From Clostridiales bacterium (GTDB lineage Bacteria > Bacillota > Clostridia > Oscillospirales > Oscillospiraceae), in contig JAJPXR010000259.1 of assembly GCA_021205375.1 (NCBI GenBank), positions 1 to 17,455 of the forward strand: a stretch of 17,455 bases of DNA, in the 5' to 3' direction. Under the pieces are notes generated by a model. The model did not search any database and was not told the DNA's origin. It saw only the letters and a list, made by a program, of their open reading frames with translations. This document shows positions 1 through 5,935 of the stretch, in pieces (positions within the stretch are counted from its first letter, which is position 1; the number at the start of each line of letters is the position of its first letter). The position numbers were made by a program, and so were the translations under genes.

Positions 1-6
1 CTTCAT
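1..6 (-). CDS. Start of an unknown leftward gene cut by the window edge
   Basis: Only the first two codons (Met-Lys) are present, reading off the left edge. The call rests on a good ribosome binding site: on the minus strand the sequence reads ATGGAGGTAAAAAAATGAAG, that is GGAGG followed by an A-rich spacer and ATG. The product cannot be told. The 200 bases upstream look like a possible structured leader (separate entry). Confidence 0.5.
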
Positions 7-241
7 TTTTTTACCTCCATAAATAAAATGAATTGTGGGTGACAACACCTCGCCTATCAGCGGCGGCAGTCCACGCGAAGCACTTCAGCAGCGCGGGACG
101 AAAAGCCTGAAGCTGGGAGCATATCCCCGCGAGAATGTCAGGTGCGGGAGGCTCTTTTGGGCGTTTTCCGCCGCCAGCACTTCGGGACAAGGTCCTTTGT
201 GTCTGTTTGTTATAATATCACCGGTGGCAATTTGATGCTAA
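7..241 (-). promoter_or_regulatory. Possible promoter and structured 5' leader of the left-edge gene
   Basis: On the minus strand a weak promoter can be drawn: TTAGCA (236-241), an 18-base spacer, TATTAT (212-217). A transcript from there would carry about 200 untranslated bases before the ATG at 6. That stretch is GC-rich and full of complementary blocks: GCGGCGG at 60-66 against CCGCCGC at 168-174 could close a long-range helix, with CTTCAG/CTGAAG and GGAC/GTCC hairpins inside. It also contains a 21-codon minus-strand reading frame (57-122, starting MLPASGF, ending TGATAG), which could be a leader peptide but has a poor ribosome site. I do not recognise a known riboswitch class. A regulatory leader is an inference; the block could also be a remnant of a mobile element. 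Confidence 0.3.
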
Positions 242-365
242 TACTAAAATGAAATAGCCAGATATAGTAAAAAACTATGGATGCCATCGCATACTTGCAA
301 GATAATCTTCACACCATATGACAAAAGGGTACCAGTGTGGGAAGATGGGAATTTTCTCGTTTAAG

Positions 366-418
366 GGAGTTAAAAAAATCAGACTACCAGACAGTGTAAT
401 TTGTCGATCTTCTGATTT
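366..418 (-). terminator. Terminator-like inverted repeat
   Basis: AAATCAGA (376-383) and TCTGATTT (411-418) are perfect inverted repeats, with an inner GACA/TGTC pair, and on the minus strand the stem is followed by seven Ts (372-378). No minus-strand gene upstream of it can be supported, so it is an orphan signal, perhaps left from a lost gene. The rest of 242-450 is AT-rich and I see no gene in it. Confidence 0.25.
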
Positions 419-451
419 CTATCTTGACTTCATCTGTAGTGTTTACCTCCC

Positions 452-480
452 TTGACATTGACCCTGTTGTAAGCTATAAT
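452..480 (+). promoter_or_regulatory. Consensus sigma-A promoter of the nitrilase-larE-tcdA operon
   Basis: TTGACA (452-457), a 17-base spacer and TATAAT (475-480) match the vegetative consensus at every position. Transcription should start near 487, inside the left arm of the palindrome in the next entry. The first gene starts at 553, giving a leader of about 65 bases. Confidence 0.85.
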
Positions 481-519
481 TTTCCTGTTCACCTATATAG
501 TTAGTAGGTGAATAGGAAA
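481..519. promoter_or_regulatory. Large palindrome over the transcription start, candidate operator
   Basis: The 15-base arms 481-495 and 505-519 are complementary at 14 of 15 positions and are separated by 9 bases; the core TTCACCTA / TAGGTGAA is perfect. The palindrome begins directly after the -10 box and covers the predicted start site. This is where a repressor would block an otherwise consensus promoter. The transcribed copy could instead fold as a hairpin near the mRNA 5' end; it does not cover the ribosome site at 541-546. No regulator gene for it is identifiable in the window. Confidence 0.55.
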
Positions 520-552
520 AATGCTTTTGGTGAAATGAGTGTGAGGTATGGA

Positions 553-1350
553 ATGAGAATTGCATTGTTTCAAATGAGAATGGAACCAGATACGGCGGAG
601 AACTTGAAAAAAAGCTTGTCTGCTTTGCGGGATGCGGCTCAAAATGGTGCGGATTTGATTTTGTATCCAGAGCTGTCGCTCCTGCCCTTTTTCCCTCAGT
701 ATGAAAAACAGAGTGTATCTGATAAAGCCGTGAGATCGAATGCCGATGAGGTAATGAGCTTTCAGAACGCCTGTCGGGAGAACTGCATATATGCAGTTCC
801 CAATTTTTATTACGAGGAAAACCAACAGCGTTATGACGCGAGCTTTCTTATCAATGCAACAGGAGAGATACAGGGCATCCAGAAGATGGTACATATCGCA
901 CAGGCAGCCAATTTTTACGAGCAGGATTACTATGTTTCTTCGGATGATGGTTTTCTGGTATTCCAGACCCCTTTGGGAAACCTGGGGATTGTAGTTTGCT
1001 TTGATCGCCATTACCCGGAAAGTATTCGGACAGAAAAACTGAAAGGCGCAGATTTAATTCTGATACCAACGGCAAACACCAAAGCCGAGCGGCTCACTAT
1101 GTTTGAATGGGAGATCCGTGTGCAGGCGTTCCAAAACTGTATCCCCATTGTTATGTGCAATCGAACAGGCACCGAAGGACAAATGGCGTTTGCAGGGGAA
1201 TCGCTTGCTGTGGATGCTGACGGAAATCTTATAGTGAAAACAGATGACCGAGAGCAGCTTATCTATGTTGACATTGATATAGACAATAGTCGCAAGAGAG
1301 TCGATAGCCGCCCGTATGTGTCGCTACGCAGACCTGAGCTATACTCTTGA
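553..1350 (+). CDS. Carbon-nitrogen hydrolase (nitrilase superfamily amidohydrolase)
   Basis: A 265-residue cytoplasmic amidohydrolase, usual length for one nitrilase domain. The Glu-Lys-Cys triad is visible: E40 in LYPELS, K111 in GIQKMVHIA and C149 in VVCFDRHYPE. The CFDRHYPE signature resembles N-carbamoyl-amine or omega-amidase type members, which hydrolyse small linear amides; the exact substrate cannot be read from the sequence. The start at 553 is chosen because GTGAGG (541-546) lies six bases upstream and the protein then begins with the family-typical MRIALFQ; a longer frame from a GTG at 508 would begin inside the palindrome. It is first in an operon, 15 bases ahead of larE. A role beside a sulfur transferase is unexplained; it might act on a small-molecule amide or on a damaged metabolite. 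Confidence 0.88.
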   Translation: MRIALFQMRMEPDTAENLKKSLSALRDAAQNGADLILYPELSLLPFFPQYEKQSVSDKAVRSNADEVMSFQNACRENCIYAVPNFYYEENQQRYDASFLINATGEIQGIQKMVHIAQAANFYEQDYYVSSDDGFLVFQTPLGNLGIVVCFDRHYPESIRTEKLKGADLILIPTANTKAERLTMFEWEIRVQAFQNCIPIVMCNRTGTEGQMAFAGESLAVDADGNLIVKTDDREQLIYVDIDIDNSRKRVDSRPYVSLRRPELYS

Positions 1351-1365
1351 ATTGAGGTGAACCCT

Positions 1366-2187
1366 ATGGTACAAAACTTATCTTTGAAATATCAAAAATT
1401 ACAGAACTATCTGAAAAGTATGGGGAGCGTTGCAGTTGCTTTCTCCGGTGGCGTAGATTCTACGTTCCTTCTATATGCAGCGAAGGAAGCTCTGGGAGAT
1501 CAGGTGATTGCAGTAACGGCGTCCTCCTGCTCTTTTCCCAAAAGAGAACTGGATGAGGCAAAAGCTATTTGCAATGAATTTCATGTGCGGCATTTCGTGG
1601 TAGCATCGGAGGAACTGGAGATCGAAGGATTTCGACAGAACCCAAAGAATCGTTGCTACCTATGTAAGCGAGAGTTGTTTGAAAAAATTCTTGCCTTGGC
1701 AAAAGAGCACCATATCGCGGCAGTCGCCGAAGGGTCCAACATGGATGATAACGGTGATTACCGTCCTGGACTGATCGCTGTAAAAGAGCTTGGAATTGTC
1801 TGCCCATTGCGGTATGCGGAGCTAAACAAAGAAGAAATACGCACCTTGTCCAGGGAATTTGGCCTTCCAACCTGGAACAAGCAGTCCTTTGCCTGCCTAT
1901 CCTCACGATTTGTATATGGAGAAACCATCACGGAGGAAAAGCTGCAAATGGTAGATAGGGCGGAACAGCTATTACTTGATCTGGGCTTCAGGCAAGTGCG
2001 TGTGCGAATCCACGGCAACATTGCCTGTATCGAACTCATGCCGCAGGAATTTGAAAAGCTGATGCAGGAAGATGTGAGAAAAACAGTTTATGCGGAGTTC
2101 AAGTCTTTTGGCTTTTCCTATGTCACATTGGATTTAATGGGATACCGAACCGGGAGCATGAACGAGACGCTAGATGAGCAGAAATAA
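1366..2187 (+). CDS. larE: ATP-dependent sulfur transferase of the LarE family
   Basis: A 273-residue PP-loop ATPase. The pyrophosphate-binding loop SGGVDS lies at 27-32, and the family blocks DYRPGL (131-136), GLPTWNK (166-172) and ACLSSRF (176-182) follow. LarE activates a pyridinium dinucleotide as the adenylate and donates sulfur while the nickel-pincer cofactor of lactate racemase is built. L. plantarum LarE gives up one cysteine (C176) and has W97 at the upstream site; here the W97 site is Cys and the sequence reads NRCYLCK, so C97, C100 and C177 form a triad as in the iron-sulfur-cluster type of LarE. The start ATG at 1366 has GAGGTGA five bases upstream; a GTG at 1357 is a weaker option. 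No larA, larB or larC is in the window, so the product may serve another thiolation pathway. Confidence 0.85.
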   Translation: MVQNLSLKYQKLQNYLKSMGSVAVAFSGGVDSTFLLYAAKEALGDQVIAVTASSCSFPKRELDEAKAICNEFHVRHFVVASEELEIEGFRQNPKNRCYLCKRELFEKILALAKEHHIAAVAEGSNMDDNGDYRPGLIAVKELGIVCPLRYAELNKEEIRTLSREFGLPTWNKQSFACLSSRFVYGETITEEKLQMVDRAEQLLLDLGFRQVRVRIHGNIACIELMPQEFEKLMQEDVRKTVYAEFKSFGFSYVTLDLMGYRTGSMNETLDEQK

Positions 2188-2202
2188 CGGGAGGACGACA
2201 CA

Positions 2203-2289
2203 TTGCTGAATCAGTTTTCAAGGACAGAGCTTCTGCTGGGCAAAGACGGAATGGAACGCTTATCGACCTCCTGTGTTGCAGTATTCGGC
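2203..2289 (+). pseudogene. tcdA: 5' fragment of tcdA (tRNA threonylcarbamoyladenosine dehydratase, ThiF/E1-like)
   Basis: Starts with TTG at 2203 behind a good ribosome site (GGAGG at 2190-2194, 8-base spacer), 15 bases after larE. The 29 residues LNQFSRTELLLG...STSCVAVFG match from memory the N-terminus of TcdA/YgdL, which continues into the nucleotide-binding GIGGVGG loop. That loop is missing: directly after VAVFG the same frame continues as MATE transporter sequence. The enzyme normally cyclises t6A37 to ct6A37 in tRNA using ATP; this copy cannot, since the whole adenylation fold is gone. The family call rests on a short stretch but the motif is distinctive. Confidence 0.65.
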
Positions 2290-2397
2290 ATGTCCATTGG
2301 CAGCATCCTGAACATGGTGTTTGACCCGCTCTTCATTTTTGTGCTGGATATGCAGGTGGCAGGAGCGGCAGCGGCAACCGCTCTTTCCAATGCAGTA
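2290..2397 (+). pseudogene. Internal fragment of a MATE efflux transporter, fused in frame to tcdA
   Basis: The translation runs MSIGSILNMVFDPLFIF, then VAGAAAATALSN, a transmembrane block found around residues 160-205 of multidrug/Na+ antiporters of the MATE family. It is in frame with the tcdA start before it. After about 2397 the same frame is meaningless because the DNA is the antisense of another MATE piece. Both MATE pieces could come from one gene whose middle was inverted, with roughly 60 codons lost between them. Non-functional. Confidence 0.65.
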
Positions 2398-2711
2398 TGC
2401 CCAGATCGTGAAGGTGGCGACTTTGCCTGCCTGATTATATTCCTTCCGCCCCAACAGTCTGGAGATCAGACTTCCACCGCCAATGCCAAAAGATTTGATA
2501 TGGCGGAGAGCAGCACGAAGATTGGGTAGCATACCGTCACGGCGGCAACCTGATAGGGGTCTTTTGTCTGCCCAATGAACCAGGTGTCCGCCATACTATA
2601 AACGAGGACGATCAACTGGCTGATAACCGTCGGCACAGTCAGCGTTGTCACTGCTTTGCGGATAGGCAGTTCCACAAATATTCTTTTTTCTCTGCCGGTG
2701 TCCTGGCTCAT
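2398..2711 (-). pseudogene. N-terminal part of a MATE efflux transporter, inverted and frameshifted
   Basis: Begins at ATG 2711 (MSQDTGREK) with AGGAGA nine bases upstream. The reading shows the MATE N-terminus: TLTVPTVISQL, MADTWFIGQT, QVAAVTVCYPIF. At the run AAAA (2488-2491) one base has been lost: the frame before it gives AISNLL and the next frame gives GIGGGSLISRLLG, which the family has joined as NLFGIGGGS. The gene then breaks off near 2398. It lies 29 bases after the aldo/keto reductase stop codon, suggesting an original reductase-transporter operon. MATE proteins export cationic drugs by Na+ or H+ antiport; this copy is dead. Confidence 0.75.
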
Positions 2712-2740
2712 AGGGCTTATTCTCCTGATTTTCCTTAAAA

Positions 2741-3380
2741 TCAATACCCGGCAAAGCGCTCGTTTCGCTCTAAGGAAGCAAACTGCGCCATTTCTTCCGG
2801 GGTCAGTTCAAAGTCAAAAATGTCGAAATTCTCCCGGATGTGATCCTCCCGGCTGGAACCGGGAATGGCAACATAGCCCTCCTGTAAATGCCAGCGAAGG
2901 ATCACCTGTGCCGGAGTCTTGCCGTGGGCCTTTGCAATCGCCGCAATCACGGGATCATGGAACAGAGTCTCCTTGTTCTTATCAGAACCCCACATGGTGC
3001 TGTCCTTGCCGCCCAACGGGAACCAACTCTCCATCACAGTGCCGACCCTGGCAATATGCTCTACCATATCCTTATTCTGATGATAGGGATGCACTTCGTT
3101 CTGTAAAAGAGCGGGCATCGTGCTGACCTTGCTGACAAAGCGGTCAAAGTCCGCCTTTTCATAGAAGTTGGATATACGATGGAGTGCAGCTTGCCGTCAG
3201 CCACTGCCCGTTCCATGGCCTGGTACGCCCGGACATCATTCTGGGGATGAGAATGATGCAGGATCATCAGGTCAATGTAGTCAAGTCCCAGCTTTTTAAG
3301 GGATGCATCTACAGCAGCATCGCCATGATCAAAGTCTGCTGTCCACATCTTCGTAGTGACAAAGATGGATTCCCTTGCAA
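2741..3380 (-). pseudogene. Aldo/keto reductase, N-terminus missing and frameshifted
   Basis: The C-terminal two thirds of an NADPH-dependent aldo/keto reductase. Recognisable blocks are SIFVTTKMW (catalytic Lys), LGLDYIDLMILHH (catalytic His), NEVHPYHQ, GKTPAQVILRWHLQ and AIPGSSREDHIRENFDIFDFELT. A one-base deletion near 3177 splits it: one frame ends GKLHSI and the other starts SNFYEKADF, normally joined by Gly plus one residue. About 60-70 N-terminal residues, including the catalytic Asp and Tyr, are replaced by sequence of the divergent LysR gene. Stop codon at 2741-2743. The reductase and LysR gene were probably a divergent pair, as such genes often are. Confidence 0.8.
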
Positions 3381-4210
3381 AAACGCTGAATTTCAATCAT
3401 GCGGCAGAAAATCTGTATGTAGCGCAGTCCACGATCACTTACCAGATCAAGGCCGCGGAAGATGAAATCGGATTCAAACTATTTGAACGTTCCGGCAAAG
3501 GTGCCACTCTGACGCCAGCCGGATTTCAGTTCTGCATGACCCTCCGCAATATCAATCAGGAGCTGAAGGATGCGATCGAGCAGGGGCAGAATTTCGCCCG
3601 CCAGTACCGGGAGGATATTTCCATCGGTCTTTCCGTGCGAACCATGATACATAAGCTGCCTGACGCTATGATAGAATTTTCCAAACAGTATCCCGATGTG
3701 TCTGTAACGCCGAAGTTTGGCGCGGAGGGACGGCTGGCTGCTTTCACCTCCGGCTCTCTGGATATTCTGTTTGACCGCGAGGAGAATGTCCGCCGTGTGC
3801 CGGACATCCGGATACATCCTTTTTACGACTGTCATTTTTATCTGATCACCAAAAAGGATGACCCTTTGGCCAGACAGAAAGTCATCCACCTGGAGGATTT
3901 GAAAGATCGTACCCTGATGGTGGGAGGCGGCTCTCCCCCTGCACTCCGGGCCTTGCAGGATCGCATTGTTCGCACCTATGGAGTGAAGCACTTCAACAGT
4001 CAGAATCATGACACGACCCTGACGAACGTGGCTGCCGGAAAAGGTGTGTGCATTGCACCGGGATTTCTAAACGATTTTTCCGGGGAGTTTGCCTGGACGC
4101 CGGTGGATTGCGAAGAACATATAAGCTGCGTTCTGTGTACCCATGCAGGAGAGAACCGCAAAAGCGTCGCTACATTTCTCGACATTCTCTTAAAGCTGTA
4201 TCAGGAATAA
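3378..4210 (+). pseudogene. LysR-type transcriptional regulator lacking its first helix
   Basis: About 275 residues open to the stop at 4208-4210. The helix-turn-helix is recognisable from TLNFNHAAENLYVAQSTITYQI and is followed by the typical FERSGKGATLTPAG wing and a full periplasmic-binding-protein-like effector domain (FDREENVRR; GVCIAPGF near the end). The usual first 13-15 residues are absent: the sequence upstream of LAKTLNF belongs to the antisense of the aldo/keto reductase. In-frame GTG/ATG codons at 3356 and 3365 have no ribosome site. Without its N-terminal helix and promoter it is unlikely to be made or to bind DNA. The original target was probably the adjacent reductase-MATE operon. 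Confidence 0.75.
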
Positions 4211-4215
4211 TACAA

Positions 4216-4270
4216 GCCCGGTGCAGATCGTGGGCGTTAAAATCGCTCATGGTCTGCACCGGGCCTTTCT
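4216..4270 (+). terminator. Rho-independent terminator after the LysR gene
   Basis: The 12-base arms GCCCGGTGCAGA (4216-4227) and TCTGCACCGGGC (4253-4264) are perfectly complementary, with a 25-base loop, and are followed by CTTTCTTATT. It lies six bases after the LysR stop codon. Confidence 0.65.
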
Positions 4271-4304
4271 TATTGCCTATTTATCACCGTTAAAATGTAG
4301 GTAG

Positions 4305-5109
4305 TTGATTTGTCCTTCTGAAAAGCTGGTTCCATCCACCGTCGGGCGGCTTGTGAAGCAGGTCGGAGCGGACACCACACTGAAGAATGCGCAGCGGGAC
4401 GGTGCGCAGTTCGCCTGGGTTCCGCATGGCGATTCATGTGCCTTTTGTCTGATGCTGGCGTCCAGAGGCTGGCAGTACATGTCAAAGAAAGCGTTGAAGA
4501 ACGGCCACGCGGAGCATATCCATGCGAATTGTGATTGCCAGTATGCGGTTCGGTTTGATGGGAAAAGCACGGTGGAAGGGTATGACCCGGACGAATATCT
4601 GGAGATGTATGAGAACGCAGAAGGAAGCACGACACAGGAAAAGCTAAATTCCATGCGGCGGCAGATTGCCCACACAAAGAAGTGGACTTCTGCGGAAGAA
4701 AGTGCTAAAATTGAAGCAAGAAAAACTGTTGGCTTGGACGAAAGCCGTGCCGTGATTCGAAAACGTATCAATCAGGGACAATACAACTTAAACCTGTCTG
4801 ATCAGCAATATTTGAAGCACATTGAAGGTACCGCGCAATATCAGCAATATGCTACCAGCCGGGTAGCAAAAGGCCGAATGACAATCAGTTATGATGAGGC
4901 ACAGAAACTGATAAAGCAATATGCAGGCAAAGGAACGCCCGATATCCAACTAAATGGCACTGTAGGAAATAAAGAGTACGCAACTGCAAATGATGTAATT
5001 GGGCAATATTGTAATAGTAAAGGCGAATGGTTAAACACGAAAAGATTTGCGATTCACTATGGGGAAAGGAAGTCACATTGTTCCGGTTCAGGAGGCGCCA
5101 AATGGTTAA
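4305..5109 (+). pseudogene. Phage minor head protein C-terminal part with Ntox50-like toxin tail, frameshifted
   Basis: Family sequence begins near 4311 (KLVPSTVGRLVKQVG); the N-terminal portal-side part is absent. The segment GDSCAFCLMLASRGW ... HAEHIHANCDC is the Cys/His block of phage minor capsid proteins; GYDPDEYLEMYENAEG closes that domain. From about 4770 the text changes to QYLKHIEGT, LIKQYAGKGTP, NKEYATANDVIGQY and TKRFAIHYGE, which resembles the polymorphic-toxin Ntox50 domain, a predicted nuclease. Near 5066 the frame slips (net -2 or +1): the next frame gives GSHIVPVQEAPNG and a stop at 5107-5109, so the family's final HYxxxGxH element is broken. The frame as it stands runs on to 5270 with unrelated residues. 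The next gene overlaps the proper stop by 8 bases. Confidence 0.72.
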
Positions 5110-5308
5110 TATCTGGGAATATGCCTATGAAAGGAATGTCCGTATTACCTGTACAACAGGCGAAGTATTTAAGGGCAATATTATTGATATATCCGATGCC
5201 GAGGAAATGTATGATGCGGCTGAAGATGAACTTGCGCTTGAAACTTCTGCCGGAAAAATTTACGGTCTGAAGCAAAGTGAGATTAAAAAAATCGAACGGC
5301 TTCAGTAA
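5102..5308 (+). CDS. Small LSm-like protein, candidate immunity partner of the toxin tail
   Basis: A 68-residue acidic protein, VNIWEYAYERNVRITC then GEVFKGNIIDI and GKIYGLKQSEIKKIE. It has a strong ribosome site, AGGAGG (5090-5095), six bases before ATG 5102, and it overlaps the end of the toxin frame by 8 bases, so it was translationally coupled to the toxin. The pattern of short beta strands with GxxFxGxI and a closing IxxIE resembles LSm/SH3-like small proteins seen next to phage head genes (from memory). Position and size fit an immunity protein that neutralises the toxin tail; this is an inference. The gene itself looks intact. Confidence 0.7.
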   Translation: MVNIWEYAYERNVRITCTTGEVFKGNIIDISDAEEMYDAAEDELALETSAGKIYGLKQSEIKKIERLQ

Positions 5309-5339
5309 ATGCAGTTGAAAAATTCAATATCTCATTGAG

Positions 5340-5377
5340 AACCACGAATTGTTGACCTCAACAAAACGCGGTTTTTT
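5340..5377 (+). terminator. Terminator after the small candidate immunity gene
   Basis: Outer arms ACCACG (5341-5346) and CGCGGT (5367-5372) pair with one mismatch, an inner GTTG/CAAC pair extends the hairpin, and six Ts (5372-5377) follow. It lies about 30 bases after the stop codon at 5308. Confidence 0.5.
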
Positions 5378-5401
5378 CATGCTCATTTTCAGGAGGTTCG
5401 A

Positions 5402-5524
5402 ATGGAAGAAATAACGCTACTCCAGGGCGACTGCCTGAAATTTATCTCCAGAATCCCAGCGGAGGGGGTAGACCCGCTACTGGTTGACCCGCCATATGGC
5501 ATCCCATCAGGTCGCCCGCCGTGA
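5402..5524 (+). pseudogene. 5' fragment of a phage-type DNA methyltransferase
   Basis: Starts at ATG 5402 with AGGAGG (5391-5396) five bases upstream. The 40-codon frame reads MEEITLLQGDCLKFISRIPA, then VDPLLVDPPYG, and stops at 5522-5524. LLQGDCL plus DPPYG (catalytic motif IV) is the N-terminus of an N6-adenine or N4-cytosine methyltransferase of the beta/gamma order, as carried by phages. Everything after DPPYG is missing; the DNA changes near 5500-5510 to the antisense of a signal-peptide gene. Its upstream neighbours are phage-derived, so this is probably part of the same prophage remnant. Confidence 0.7.
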
Positions 5525-5564
5525 TCAGCGCGATCAGCCTTTTCCATGTATTGTTTGCCTTCAT
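5505..5564 (-). pseudogene. Signal-peptide fragment of a secreted or lipoprotein gene
   Basis: On the minus strand a ribosome site GGGAGGAAT precedes ATG 5564, and the reading MKANNTWKRLIALITA has the charged start and hydrophobic stretch of an export signal. It is cut near 5505 where the methyltransferase fragment begins from the other side, so the mature protein is unknown. A weak upstream promoter (TATAAA near 5610) could be drawn but is not convincing. Confidence 0.45.
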
Positions 5565-5584
5565 ACGTGATTGATTCCTCCCAA

Positions 5585-5827
5585 CATTCTTTTTGGAAAC
5601 GATTTATATAAACCGGAACACCGTTCTAAACGGCCCTCCGACGAGTTGGCTTTGGACGCGCCTTGTTGTTTCCAGTTCCCCATTATAGCGACGGGGCGTA
5701 AAGCGCAAAACCACCGGACAGTAAAGTTCTGTTTTTTTCCCATTTTCGGCCTGTTCGTCGATTGTGGTCTACCGTCCGTTGCCTGAGCTGTCTGCCCCCT
5801 TCCAGCGCTACTAACTTCCTGTGACGC
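5585..5827. other. Intergenic stretch without a supportable gene
   Basis: I see no gene with a credible ribosome site or family match here. The stretch marks the change from the mosaic left part to the GC-rich right part. Minus-strand reading gives Trp- and Gln-rich residues (FTVRWFCALRPVAIMGNW) that feel like a sequence seen repeatedly between Clostridial genes, so a dispersed intergenic repeat is possible; I cannot confirm that here. Confidence 0.3.
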
Positions 5828-5874
5828 AAAAAGAGCGTATATCCATCCCTTAAAGCAGGGACGATATACGCTCT
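5828..5874 (-). terminator. Rho-independent terminator of the pstS-nptA-corA unit
   Basis: On the minus strand the 12-base arms 5863-5874 and 5832-5843 are perfectly complementary (AGAGCGTATATC / GATATACGCTCT), an inner TCCCT/AGGGA stem extends them with a small bulge, and five Ts (5828-5832) follow. It lies 62 bases past the corA stop codon. Confidence 0.85.
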
Positions 5875-5935
5875 GTGCAAATCTATATGCAATTGATTTG
5901 ACCACATGCTCTGTATCCGGCAGAAGGTCATCCTG

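Noticed and set aside
1..241. Group II intron end or tRNA-like element
   Set aside because: I could not find the intron 5' GTGYG plus domain V signature or a tRNA cloverleaf; only scattered stems are visible.
452..480. MerR-type regulated promoter ahead of the nitrilase gene
   Set aside because: MerR-family promoters have a 19-20 base spacer with the dyad between the boxes. Here the spacer is 17 bases and the palindrome lies downstream of -10.
1366..2187. NAD synthase, QueC or tRNA thiouridylase for the PP-loop protein
   Set aside because: The PP-loop is shared, but DYRPGL, GLPTWNK and ACLSSRF and the length of 273 residues fit LarE rather than those families.
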